From the NCBI RefSeq assembly GCF_030265065.1, contig NC_080395.1:8116001-8180000 (forward strand): a stretch of DNA of 64,000 nt, written 5' to 3'. This document shows, piece by piece, positions 43,863-53,868 of the stretch. The number at the start of each line of letters is the position of its first letter. The stretch's first letter is position 1. Both the position numbers and the translations under genes were made by a program. Source of the stretch: Corythoichthys intestinalis (taxonomy: Eukaryota > Chordata > Actinopteri > Syngnathiformes > Syngnathidae). The notes below the pieces were generated by a model that was given only the letters and a program-made list of their open reading frames with translations, did not search any database and was not told the DNA's origin.

Positions 43863-44737
43863 AATGAATGAATTTATTGTCATTGCCATCATCATCATAA
43901 TCATTGACAGTTTCAGAGTGTGGAATTTGCCCAAGAGAAAGACGATGACAGACAAAGGAAAGACGGGAAAAGCAGAAGCTTATCGAAACCCGTCCCCCGA
44001 CAGCTAGGGACGCACAGACAGCATATTTGTATTACAGTCCAGTTATCATCTTTTTTTTTTTTTTTTTTTTCTTGTTTTTGTTTTTCACATATCATTGAAA
44101 AGTCATTGATTGCCATGGAATTTCACATATTGTCAATTTGAGTGGGTTCATTGTATCAGTTGATGTCCAAGTAGGTGTAGGGAGGGAAGGCCGGGGTTGT
44201 CATGGAGGCCCCCGTCTGCTGTATCCGCTTCAGAAGATTAGTCATCATCCTCCCTTGCCCGGTTTCCTCGGTCCCGGAGCGCTGTGATGATTTTTGTGAC
44301 CACTTGAGCGGTGGCGTCACTTAACGCTGCTTGTTCGTTCGTCACCCGTGACAATTTGTCGCCGTTGTTACGAACAGCCTCCATTGCCTCGTTGAGTTGA
44401 CTCTTCATTCTCGTCGAGAAGCGGTGTACCCAGAGGGCACCAAGAAGCAACAGGAAGGCGAGCACCATCAGAGAGCCGAAGATAAAGAGGTCCTCGACAT
44501 CCCCAATCTGGAGAGACGTCAAGCATATTGGCCTCCATTTTCCCCAGGAATCCTCCACATACCCAGAAGTGAAGGTGTTGGTCGGACATGGCCGTTGGCT
44601 TGATGTAGGCCTCATTGTAGAAAAAATTTTGTCCAGAGCGCTGAGCGACCAGTCCAGAAACTCCATTTTACAGCAGGTCAGACACGGCACTCTTGTTGCA
44701 ATGGCGGTTCAGTAATCTAATTTACCTAATTTTATAA
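43863..44737 (-). mobile_element. LINE-tailed retroposon carrying a membrane-protein frame
   Basis: Flanked by ACCTG (43858-43862, 44738-44742); the empty site is present in unit 5 (GACCTGCAATCAAGG). On the minus strand it has about 70 bp of leader, a 142-codon frame, a 3' region with an A run, then the last ~240 bp shared with the LINE at 18357, ending in an ATTC repeat tail. It thus looks like a partner mobilised by that LINE. Confidence 0.7.
44238..44666 (-). CDS. Unrecognised 142-residue single-pass membrane protein in retroposon
   Basis: Begins MEFLDWSLSALDKIF (ATG in context GTAAAATGG). Residues 1-58 contain three Cys and several Trp (SWGKWRPICL). Residues ~60-80 form one hydrophobic span (LFIFGSLMVLAFLLLLGALW) followed by HRF. 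Residues 84-135 look helical with heptad-like spacing (MKSQLNEAMEAVRNNGDKL), ending in an acidic REDDD tail. The frame is open from start to stop in a mobile copy, which suggests recent function or recent insertion. It has no reverse transcriptase motif. It could be an ORF1 of an unusual LINE, a captured host gene or a passenger; I cannot tell which. Confidence 0.55.
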   Translation of the reverse strand: MEFLDWSLSALDKIFSTMRPTSSQRPCPTNTFTSGYVEDSWGKWRPICLTSLQIGDVEDLFIFGSLMVLAFLLLLGALWVHRFSTRMKSQLNEAMEAVRNNGDKLSRVTNEQAALSDATAQVVTKIITALRDRGNRAREDDD

Positions 44738-45345
44738 ACCTGCGATCAAGGATTGTTTTTTTTTTTTCTATAAAGCTGGGAAAAGATACAAAATCATCTC
44801 CAAAAGTCTGGATGGCAGTCAGAGAAGTTGTCTACAAATGGAGAGAGTTTGGCAATGATTGTTGAAAATTGGTTTCAATTGCTCTTTAAGTCTCCTCAGG
44901 CAGAGGGTTCACTTATTTTTTCCGCTTGTGTCATTGTTTGCATTCTATTCTCATTAAAATATGAAAACCTGTAAATGTTTGGGTGGTTTTAGTTAAAGCA
45001 GACCCTGTTTATTCATCTGTGCCAATTTGACAAAGATCAGATCACATTTGATGGGGATTTTATGCAGGAATGTAAGAAATTCAAAAAGGTTGACACTTTT
45101 TCATACCACTGTATATTTCAAATAAGTGCAAGTCATCTGCCGATCAAACGTGCGTTTGAAGGGGAAAAAATGGACTGGCACATTCAGCAAGTGAAAAGAG
45201 GTTAGCCGCTGAACCCTTTACATTTCGGCAGCCAGTCTGAACAAGGCCTTAGTGTCGGTAAATTTTTTATACAACATGAAAATCATTGCGGTAGACTGAG
45301 CAAAGCTTGACTTTAGCAAATCACGTGATATTTTTCCTTTTCCAG

Positions 45346-45406
45346 TATCCCGCAGACGTCACTATTAAAGAGCTTCACCCTCAGAAGCACGATCCCCTCC
45401 ACGGAG
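45346..45406 (+). pseudogene. ZNF gene 4, first part of finger exon, out of frame
   Basis: After acceptor AG at 45344-45345 the exon encodes YPADVTIKELHPQKHDPLH, but 17 bases present in genes 3 and 5 (from GTTAAACAGGAG) are missing after CTCCAC. The frame then meets TAA at 45418. Confidence 0.85.
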
Positions 45407-46684
45407 ATGCCGTACATTAATCAGGAGAAGCCAGAGACCCCCAGCATTAAAGAAGAACAACATGAAGATGAAATCACTACGTGTCCAATGACCGTCAGTG
45501 TGAAAAGTGAGGAAGATGAAGGTCCAAGCACACAGAGCGGAGCAGCGAAACCTTTGAGCGACAGCTCATTTCAACACCCGACGACAAAAGGAGAGGGACA
45601 ATTGCAACCTGACGGTTTGTTAGCGCCGCTCTCAGACAGTGACGACGTAACGTCACACTCTTCTGATTTTAACACTGATGAGGAGGACAAAGACTTTGAC
45701 CAAAATGCTTCAAAATCCTTAAACAATTCCTCATTGAAAAGAGGCACAAAAGTGGTTGGGAAACCTTTTACCTGCTCACTCTGTGATAAAACATATTCTA
45801 AGAATAATAACTTAAAAAGACACATGTTTACACACACCGGGGAGAAGCATTTCGCCTGCTCATTTTGCGATAAAAGATTCGTTCAGAAGTCACATTTAAA
45901 CATTCACACAAGAATACATACTGGAGAGAAGCCTTTTCAATGCACATCTTGTGGTAAACAATTCACTGATAAGGGATGTTTAAACAAACACACAAAGATA
46001 CACACTGGAGAGAAATCTTTTACCTGCTCACTTTGTGATAAAACATTTTCTCAGAAAATTCACTTACAAAGACACATGTATACACACACCGGGGAGAAGC
46101 CTTTCGCCTGCTCATTTTGCGATAAAAGATTTGCTGTGAAGTCAGATTTAAACATTCACACAAGAATACATACTGGAGAGAAGCCTTTTCAATGCACACC
46201 TTGTGGTAAACAATTCACTAATAAGGGATCTTTAAACAAACACACAAAGATACACACTGGAGAGAAGTCTTTTGTCTGCACATCTTGTGGTAAACAATTC
46301 ACTAAGAAGGGATCTTTAAACAAACACACAAAGATACACACTGGAGAGAAGTCTTTTGTCTGCACATCTTGTGGTAAACGATTCACCGAAAAGGGACAGT
46401 TAAACAGACACACACTCACACACACTGGAGAAAAGCCTTTTCTCTGCACAAGTTGTGGTAAAAGATTCATTGAGAAAAGAGATTTTAGCAGTCACACAAG
46501 AACACACACTGGAGAGAAGCCTTTTGCTTGCTCTCACTGTGATAAAAGATTTTGTACAAAGCAAATATTAACAAGACACACGCATACACACACTGTTGAG
46601 AAGCCCTTTGCCTGCTCTCGTTGCTATGAAAGATTTTGTACGAAGCGAACGTTAACAAGACACACGTGTACAAACATCGGGTGA
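45407..46684 (+). CDS. C2H2 zinc-finger protein, 10 full fingers plus degenerate last (gene 4)
   Basis: Open frame of 425 residues from MPYINQEKPETPSIKEE. It keeps the IKEE and VKSE motifs, the acidic spacer and 10 complete C2H2 fingers with TGEKP/S linkers. An eleventh finger ends RHTCTN, with Asn for the last His. The upstream 17-bp deletion means that the ATG in exon 2 is not in frame with this body, so the protein needs the internal ATG at 45407. The body shows no stops, so loss of the normal start is recent, or the internal start works. Nearest relative is gene 5. Nuclear DNA binding is expected by family. Confidence 0.85.
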   Translation: MPYINQEKPETPSIKEEQHEDEITTCPMTVSVKSEEDEGPSTQSGAAKPLSDSSFQHPTTKGEGQLQPDGLLAPLSDSDDVTSHSSDFNTDEEDKDFDQNASKSLNNSSLKRGTKVVGKPFTCSLCDKTYSKNNNLKRHMFTHTGEKHFACSFCDKRFVQKSHLNIHTRIHTGEKPFQCTSCGKQFTDKGCLNKHTKIHTGEKSFTCSLCDKTFSQKIHLQRHMYTHTGEKPFACSFCDKRFAVKSDLNIHTRIHTGEKPFQCTPCGKQFTNKGSLNKHTKIHTGEKSFVCTSCGKQFTKKGSLNKHTKIHTGEKSFVCTSCGKRFTEKGQLNRHTLTHTGEKPFLCTSCGKRFIEKRDFSSHTRTHTGEKPFACSHCDKRFCTKQILTRHTHTHTVEKPFACSRCYERFCTKRTLTRHTCTNIG

Positions 46685-46968
46685 AAAGGCTTTTCTGTGC
46701 ACACTTTGTGGTAAAAAATTTACCCGGAAGTAAGATTAAAACAATCACTCAAAAAGACACACCCAATTTACTTACGGCTTACTGTTTTACACAATTTGAC
46801 TTCTGATTGTTGACAATATTTTGATTCTTCCCTTCTTTTTCTTGTTGTTTGTCCTGTTTCCAACCTTTTATCTGAATAGTTTCAGAGTAGATTTTTTTAT
46901 TTGTCTTGTGTATTGTAATCATTTAAAATCTGCTTCATTGTAGAAGGACTGGACCTTTTTATTTTTAC

Positions 46969-47519
46969 TAGGGCTGTCAAATTTATCGCGTTAATGGGCG
47001 GTAATTAATTTTTTTAATTAATCATGTTAAAATATTTAATGCATGCGCGGAACGACCCACTCGTGCATTGCCGCAAACTACAATTGCGCCGATTTACGTA
47101 TATACAGAGCTCAGAGACAGGTGAGAGGATCGGATACAGGCATTCATTGGGGCTGTGCTTTTTATTGGCAAAAGCTTTAGCATCCCTTCCACAACAACTG
47201 TTGTGGCGAGTGATGTGAGGAAAAAAGACATGAGATGATCTTTTTCTTAATACCCTGTATTGTGCACAACGCAGAGAAGATATAACATTTGCAGCAACCA
47301 CACACAGTCATGGTTGCACCACTTCCCATCATGCATTTGGGCAGAACAGTTAAGTCGCTACAGTATCATTTACTGAAAGCTCAACAAATACACTAGATGG
47401 CAATATTTAGTCACAATATACAAACTCCCATTTATCCTTTAAGAATTAAGTCTTTCTATCCGTGGATCCCTTTCACAGAAAGAATGCTAATAATGTTAAT
47501 GCCATCTTGTGGATTTATT
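46969..47519. mobile_element. hAT, TAGGGCTGTCAAA family, 3' part replaced (unit 4)
   Basis: Left end intact; right end cut where a Penelope-like fragment begins. Confidence 0.75.
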
Positions 47520-47526
47520 CGTCAAA

Positions 47527-47785
47527 CCTTTTCTTTTATCCCAGGCATTAGTAGGTGGTTTTATTTACCTGACATGTTTCGGCGAGCACTTCCGCCTTCG
47601 TCAGAGGGTCACTGATTGTGTGACGCGTCTTTATCTGCTGCCCATTCACTCTTCCAAGATGCTGTTCCAGGTCATAGAGAGCATGTATGCCCCCTCTTCC
47701 CTGTTGATGGTCCTCGGGCCCTGCTTGCGGATCTCAATGGCCTCCCTGATCCAGCGCTGATGTTTGTTTTCTTCTTCGATGAATG
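47527..47785 (-). mobile_element. Penelope-like element, 3' coding end (fossil)
   Basis: Minus strand encodes HQRWIREAIEIRKQGPRTIN, typical of the end of Penelope-like GIY-YIG proteins, followed by the tail also seen at 11420-11535. Short broken fragment. Confidence 0.65.
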
Positions 47786-48590
47786 GGCTTTATTTTCTTA
47801 TGATACAAGGGAACGGTTTTGCAAGGTTTGACAATAAAAGACCAAATCATCAGTCAAGTCTCACCCTTATTCGGAGCGGGTCCACTACAAACACTGTCAT
47901 GAACATTTCTCCCCAGCTACAAGAATTAACTCCAGTATGTTTAGTCTGTCTAGCAGTGCTAAAATGTGTTTTTTTTCACTCTGGTAACTGTGTTAAGAGA
48001 ATGTGCGTGTGTATAATGTAAACATGATATGAGTCATACACTTGTGCTTATTATGGACAATAATTCAATTATTTTATTTCTGATGGTAATAATGTTATGC
48101 TGTGGGGTTAGGCTCACCTGAAGGGCTGCATTTAGAATTTTTATATCTTATTTTATTTTGCTTAACATTATACTTATGTTCCAATTAAAAAAAACATAAT
48201 AATAAAAATCCTGTTCAATTGATTTTTTTTTTTTAACCCAGATTTCTCTTACACATTTTGGAGCTGTAATTGCAATACTGTGAAACTGTGATACTGTGAT
48301 ATTTTGCTTATCATACTGTCAGAATCTGATACCGGTATATGGCGGAAAACACTCGGGTGACTTGAAGTTCTGCTCTAAGACACCCCCCCCCCCCTTCAAT
48401 CTCTGCAGTAATGCTGACAACACTCCTGTAACGAGTCACATGACATTTTGGAGGGAAAATGACGAGTAGTACTCAATTTGGACATTTAGGGATGTACGTA
48501 GTTCCCATGCGGTGTATTGCCAGGAGTTGAGATATCAATGGCTATATTTTGAGTTATTTTGAGGGGAAAATAAATGAACTCTATTATATA
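47786..48590. repeat. Duplicated 3' flank, unit 4 copy, with LTR-like remnant
   Basis: 47786-47888 matches the end of 36433-36914; 47937-48590 matches the flanks of units 2, 3 and 5. No gene. Confidence 0.6.
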
Positions 48591-48796
48591 AGATGCTTAC
48601 AGATTACTTTTCATTGTGTCACTGTGTCATTTTGTCAGTGTTGTCCCATGAAAAGATAAATATCTGCAGAAATGCGAGGGGTGTACTCACTTTTGTCATA
48701 CACTGTACAACTAGAACTTTTATTTGTGTTGGGGACCGGTTAGTTTGTACTCGAGTACATCCAAGTGAGCTGGTGAGTCCAAAATTGTCATCTAAG

Positions 48797-48936
48797 CGGG
48801 ATGCACACAGGAAAGTTGATTTTGATGTGCTATTTCGTTGGACATCCCACTTTTATGCTCATCGCACCCGGGCTCTGTTCACATTTGATGCTCTGCCACT
48901 GAGAGTTACCATAAGATCGGAGGACAGAATAAGGTA
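48797..48936 (+). other. Conserved unit segment with open frame (copy B)
   Basis: Encodes DVLFRWTSHFYAHR and FDALPLRVTIRSEDRIR; see copy A at 38936. Confidence 0.3.
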
Positions 48937-49079
48937 CATGATATGTAGATGGCCGATATCCAAGCAGCTAATAAAGTTCTATTCAAAAGAGACTTCACAC
49001 TCCAGATGATTTCAAAGATGCTTTACCATGTCTCCCTTTTGTGAAACTAACACAAAAAAAGATGTACAATCAATAATAC

Positions 49080-49975
49080 TGCTGCAATTTCAAAAATTTC
49101 AATCTTAAAAATTCCTTCGCTGGGTATATTTCATTTAAAACTTTGAATTGCACCTTTTTGCTTTAGGAGGCACTGGAAATGACAAATAGTTCTTTCTTAA
49201 TCTTATCAATCTCAAAATGATTCACAATATATATTCTTTTAATTTGATTTGGATAATATTCATTCATCAATAATATCCTGATATCTTTATTACATTTGTT
49301 ATCGCCAAAATCTTGTGCTCCGATGCATAATTTTCTCAAATTTTGTGAGACTCAAGAATTTTGAATATCCTCCTTCACCATTGCTTTTACTGCCATGAGA
49401 ATTGCATTTGTGAACTTTGTAAAATCTTTTAAAATACACTGTATTTGGTATTTATGACAAATCTTGATAGGGCAACAATTTCCCATTTTCATCCAACAAC
49501 TGAGCAACAGCCCATATACCCATTGAATACCATTCTGCCTTAAAAACTGACTTCCTATTTATTAAAATGTATCTGGTATTCCATATCGGTGTATTATGTG
49601 GCGTAAAATAATGGCAGTACAATAGTTTCCAATGAAATAAAGTCCAATCGGTGATTTACAATCAAAGTCACATCCAAACAAAAAGTCTATTCCCCCTACC
49701 TTTTGAAAAACCATGTTAGGAACGATGCACCAAAATGATTTCTGATTTGTAAGAATATATTTTAGCCATTTCAATTTTAAGACTCCATTCATGACCTCAA
49801 AATCTATTGCGTTTATACCGCCTTCTTCATACCCTTTAACCATGTCTTTTTTTCTTATATACTGTCATCTATTTTGCCATATAAACTCAAATTAATAGTA
49901 TCTTAATCATTTTTGGTCAATATTGGTAAGGAAAAAGCAGGATAATTGACTCTTGATAGGCTCTCAATTTTTGTT
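49080..49975 (-). mobile_element. L1/Tx1-like LINE fragment (copy B)
   Basis: Longest of three copies; the minus strand at 49562-49843 encodes GGINAIDFEVMNGVLKLKWL and KVGGIDFLFGCDF, followed downstream by decayed C-terminal sequence. Confidence 0.75.
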
Positions 49976-49985
49976 ATATGTGCGT

Positions 49986-50091
49986 GGTGATTTAAAAACA
50001 TCCAATGATGAGGCCATAGATAGAAGTAGTCATGGCAACTTGAAACAAACTTGCTCAGAACCGATGACGTATATTATCAGTGGACCACTGT
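49986..50091 (+). other. ZNF gene 5, 5' part of exon 1 region
   Basis: Matches 39490-39867 of unit 4 without its MITE and stops at GGACCACTG, the point where the 2.6-kb insertion begins. Confidence 0.65.
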
Positions 50092-50456
50092 GATTTATTT
50101 ATTTTTATTTTGAATTTTGGCAGCTTTGGTCCTCCATAATGGAGGAATGCTTTGACATTCGACGGTGGATAATGCATATTCCCTCACTTCTCACCAAGTA
50201 GGACTACTAGGTCGGCTATTTCCCTGACTTTCAGACCCACGTTCCGTCGTCTGTGGCAGGCATGGCTAGTAGATTTCAGAAATCGAATGTCGATCAACCA
50301 ATAAGCGAATAGACCCTACCCACGTGACGTCACAACTCCTTCCTCCTGACTGGTGCCGCCCAATTGTCCGTCAACACATCATGTTTACCTGTTATGGCTA
50401 CGTACATTCCTCCTATTTACGACGTGTTTTTCTGCTCGTTAACATTAATAATCAAA

Positions 50457-50645
50457 ATGGTGACGGTGTGTGTGGCGGTCGGTTGCAATAACAGAGAAGA
50501 TAGACGGAGAAGACGGAGAGACTTGAAGTTCTACCGGATTCCGAGAGACCCGGAGAGAAGAGAGTGAGATGGGCTGCTGCAATTCGACGAGAAAACTGGG
50601 CTCCAAACGATTACCACAGATTATGTAGTAGTCATTTTATATCTG
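50457..50645 (+). pseudogene. THAP first exon (copy 3), damaged
   Basis: MVTVCVAVGCNNREDRRRRR, DLKFYRIPRDPERRE, then stop by frameshift; donor TATCTG|GTAAGAT kept. RRRRR is an expansion by repeated AGACGG. Confidence 0.7.
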
Positions 50646-50878
50646 GTAAGATGAATTTAATATATATTTCGAGGGTTTTGGGCTGACAACCACAATTAAG
50701 ATCATTGCTAGGCTAATCGCCGACAACATACACGTATGTATGTAGTGAGAGTGCTATCGCTAAACCATATAAACATTAAAAGCCCTAACTCCATTGACAA
50801 ACGACATGAAATACATTAGACTTGACAGTGGATGTTAGCAATAGCAAAAGATTTTGAATTGAAAATTTCGTAACTCAC

Positions 50879-51218
50879 CTTTCCAAGCACAAGATAGATT
50901 CCTGCCGAATTTTCGTGGATGAGGACCTGTTTCACCCAACCAGCAACGAAGTATTTATAAGCCTCCAAGCTCTTAAAGTTTTTCAAACTTTCGTGAGAAT
51001 AGGCTGATTTTGTGTGGACAAGATAGTTGTACATATCAGGGTAGCTAGCAGATGTCAGGCAAATACGGCGGAGACAACGGGTCGAAAAACATCGATTTAG
51101 GCATCAAATATGGATCTGGCGAATGGATAAACTGAAGCTTTTCCACATAACGCCTTTTATGCAACGCATCAAGTGAGTTTACGGCATCCGAAAGCACCGG
51201 GTCTTCCATGAAATGCAT
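50879..51218 (-). pseudogene. SWIM/YqaJ-like first exon (copy 3), damaged
   Basis: ATG at 51218: MHFMEDPVLSDAVNSLDALH ... PKSMFFDPLSPPYLPDIC, then a 4-bp TAGC repeat makes a stop. The other frame continues YNYLVHTKSAYSHESLKNF, SLEAYKYFVAGWVKQVLIHE and ends at GGAAAG|GTGAGT. Confidence 0.65.
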
Positions 51219-51532
51219 TATAAATTGCTCGATCAATTGAGACCATTGATAATACAGACACAAAATGACGGACAAGGGGGCGGAACCATACAGCGAGCAC
51301 GTGATTTTGTGACGTCGGTGGGTAGGGTCTATAGTTCAACCCATAGCACCCTTAGGAGCGCCTCCTCATTTGAATTACATTTCCACTTGCAAGTTGGCGC
51401 TGACAATTAAATAAGTCTATAGAGCCTACCCAGCGACGTCATAAAACCACGTGCTCGCTGTATGGTTCCGCCCACTTGTCCGTCATTTTGTCTCTCTATT
51501 AGCATTGGTTTCAATTGATCGAGGAATTTAAA

Positions 51533-51854
51533 ATGCATTTCATGGAAGACCCGGTGCTTTCTGATGCCGTAAACTCACTGGATGTGTTGCATAAAAGGCG
51601 TTATGTGGAAAAGCTTCGTTCTATACAGTCGCCAGATCCATATTTGATGCCTAAATCGATGATTTTTGACCCACTGTCTTCACCATCTCTGCCTGACCCT
51701 GATATTTACAACTATCTTGTCCACACAAAATCAGCCTATTCTCACAAAAGTTTGAAAAACTTTAAGAGCTTGGAGGCTTATAAATGCTACGTTGCTGGTT
51801 GGGTGAAACAGGTCCTCGTACACGAAAATTCGGCAGGAATCTTGTGCTCGGAAG
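51533..51854 (+). CDS. SWIM/YqaJ-like first exon (copy 4), open
   Basis: ATG gives MHFMEDPVLSDAVNSLDVLH, PYLMPKSMIFDPLSSPSLPD, YLVHTKSAYSHKSLKNF, SLEAYKCYVAGWVKQVLVHE, ending GGAAG|GTGAGT in phase 1. It is the only copy in the AGACCC subfamily whose frame runs from the ATG to the donor. In relatives the motif SLEAYxxFxxGWV leads into a SWIM zinc finger and a YqaJ nuclease domain; those exons are missing. The function of the full protein in transposition is not established as far as I know. Confidence 0.6.
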
Positions 51855-52091
51855 GTGAGTTACGAAATTTTCAATTCAAAATCTTTTGTTCTTGCTAACA
51901 TCCACTGTCAAGTCTAATGTATTTCATGTCTTTTGTCAATGGAGCTAGGGCTTTTAATGTTTATATGGTTTAGCCATAGCACTCACTACATACATACGTG
52001 TACCTGTATGTTGTCGGCGATTAGCCTAGCAATGATCTTAATTGTGGTTGTCAGCCCAAAACCCTCTAAATATATATTAAATGCATCTTAC

Positions 52092-52280
52092 CAGATATAA
52101 AATGACTACTACATAATCTGTGGTAATCGTTTGGAGCCCAGTTTTCTCGTCGAATTGCAGCAGCCCATCTCGCTCTCTTCTCTCCGGGTCTCTCGGAATC
52201 CGGTAGAACTTCAAGTCTCTCCGTCTTCTCCGTCTATCTTCTCTGTTATTGCAACCGACCGCCACACACGCCTTCACCAT
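52092..52280 (-). pseudogene. THAP first exon (copy 4), frameshifted
   Basis: MVKACVAVGCNNREDRRRRR, FYRIPRDPERRERDGLLQFD: frame lost before the WAP-LCSSHF half; donor kept. Confidence 0.7.
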
Positions 52281-52738
52281 TTTGATTATTAATGTTAACG
52301 AGCAGAAAAACACGTCGTAAATAGGAGGAATGTACGTAGCCGTAACAGGTCAACACGATGTGTTGCCGGACAAGTGGGCGGCACCAGTCAGGAGAGCGGA
52401 GTTGTGACGTCACGTGGGTAGGGTCTATATAAGGCAAAGCCCTTTTATTTATTGATTGACATTTATTTCAATCAATATATCTATTTTTGTATTTATTTCC
52501 ACATTTATTTTTGTATTTATTCTTACATTTTTAATGGAATTTCCTATTTTTGTATATATATTCATTTTTATTTTCACTTTTATTTAATTAGCTATTTATT
52601 TCCATATTTATTTTTGGATTTATTTTTAGTTTTTGTATCTTAATTCTTATTTTGTATTTATAGTCGTTTATATTTTGACTTTTATTGATTTATTTTAAAT
52701 TACTTTTATTTTTAATTTTGGCAGCTTTGGTCCTCCAT

Positions 52739-52835
52739 ACTCCGGAAGCGCTCTCTCTGGACCTATCAGGGACTTGCTGTTCTTTTGTGTTCCCTTCTCC
52801 CAACCAAACGAGTTCCTTCAAAGTATTCTCATCGG
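52739..52835 (+). other. ZNF gene 5, 3' part of exon 1
   Basis: CTCCGGAAGCGCTCTCTCTG to ATCGG|GTAAGTA. Upstream sequence is transposon, so any transcript must start there or in the insertion. Confidence 0.55.
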
Positions 52836-53098
52836 GTAAGTACTGAAATAAGAATTTGGTGGACGAAAACGTCCGATCTTAAAGCTTAGTGGAGGTCGTT
52901 TGGCTTAATGTTGAAGCTTTGCAGGCTAACGTAACTTTGTTTTGTTTAGCTTAGCTTAGCTCGCTAGCCAAGACACGTGAACGCATTCCGATTGCTTTGA
53001 CTTTATGCCAATTGTAAAATTTGTTTTAATGGTGGGGGTTGCTCGGTTAAGAGTGATTACATTTAATTGTATGACACGTTTTTCGACTTGTCTTAAAG

Positions 53099-53218
53099 AT
53101 GCGGCTAAATATTCCTGACCTAAGGCGAACGCTATCAAAAACATCAAGCTAGGAGAGACGTGGAAGATGAGGTGAGGAAATCCAGGCCACGACGAGCAAC
53201 TGTAAAATGAAAATGAGG
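53099..53218 (+). other. ZNF gene 5, exon 2 with predicted start codon
   Basis: Ends ATGAAAATGAGG (53207-53218) before GTAAGATC; in phase with 54859. Confidence 0.6.
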
Positions 53219-53868
53219 GTAAGATCACGACATGAGTTGTTTTACTTTTTATGCAATAATCAGTGATTGAGACTGTAGGGTCAAATTCCCAAACTGGCTT
53301 TCCATACAAAGCTCACAAAAGCGAAGATCTCATGATATGGCAATACAACAATGATCGATACATGGGTCAGGAAATTAAGGATATTCTCCAGGGAAAATAA
53401 CAAGCTGTTTTCATCCTTCTGTGTATTTCATCGAGTTCATCACTCGTAGACATCCAATCCATTTGAAAAGGAAGGTGGCAGTTTCGTTTATTCACTGCCA
53501 TCCCTCCCACTTCAAACAGAATGGCCATCAATGGCAAGCAATGAGTTAACAATTATATCTATCATAAATACAAACTTGTTTATCATCCCTTTACTTTCAA
53601 GGAATACAAAAAATAAACATTTTTCTTAAGACCACTCAGTGTTTGTCGAAATAAATTAAACAGGACTGGAAAAAACGTCTTAGTCATGTTATAACAATAG
53701 ATAATAATGGAGGTCAGGTATAACACTACTGCTTTTGTCCACAAGCACAGCCAAACTCAACAAAACAATGAAAACTTTCTACCTCGATTATGATGATAGT
53801 ATGATTATCTAAAAAATGTCTATACGCTGCAAATAAAAATATTTTTCAAAAAATGTAGAAAATAAATA
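53219..53868. other. Intron sequence, ZNF gene 5
   Basis: Matches the introns of units 3 and 4 without their hAT insertions, so it approximates the ancestral unit. Confidence 0.7.

Larger units (their letters stand above)
43458..45111. mobile_element. Tc1-type deletion derivative in ZNF unit 4
   Basis: Same element as at 33063, TA flanks, interrupted by an 875-bp retroposon. Confidence 0.85.
50311..51330. mobile_element. ISL2EU-like element, copy 3
   Basis: Ends AGACCCTACCCACGTGACG and GGTGGGTAGGGTCT; AT flanks (50309-50310, 51331-51332). No hAT fragment inside. THAP exon on plus, SWIM/YqaJ-like exon on minus. Confidence 0.8.
51421..52426. mobile_element. ISL2EU-like element, copy 4 (inverted neighbour of copy 3)
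   Basis: Ends AGAGCCTACCCAGCGACG and CACGTGGGTAGGGTCT; AT flanks (51419-51420, 52427-52428). Opposite orientation to copy 3, 90 bp away. Confidence 0.8.
50092..52738. mobile_element. 2.65-kb insertion in exon 1 of ZNF gene 5
   Basis: In unit 4 GGACCACTG runs directly into CTCCGGAAGCG; here the two halves are at 50091 and 52739. Both ends of the insertion carry TTTTGGCAGCTTTGGTCCTC (about 50118 and 52718). The carrier element is not recognised. Its right third is rich in ATTTATTTTT. Two ISL2EU-like copies are inserted in it. Confidence 0.65.
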
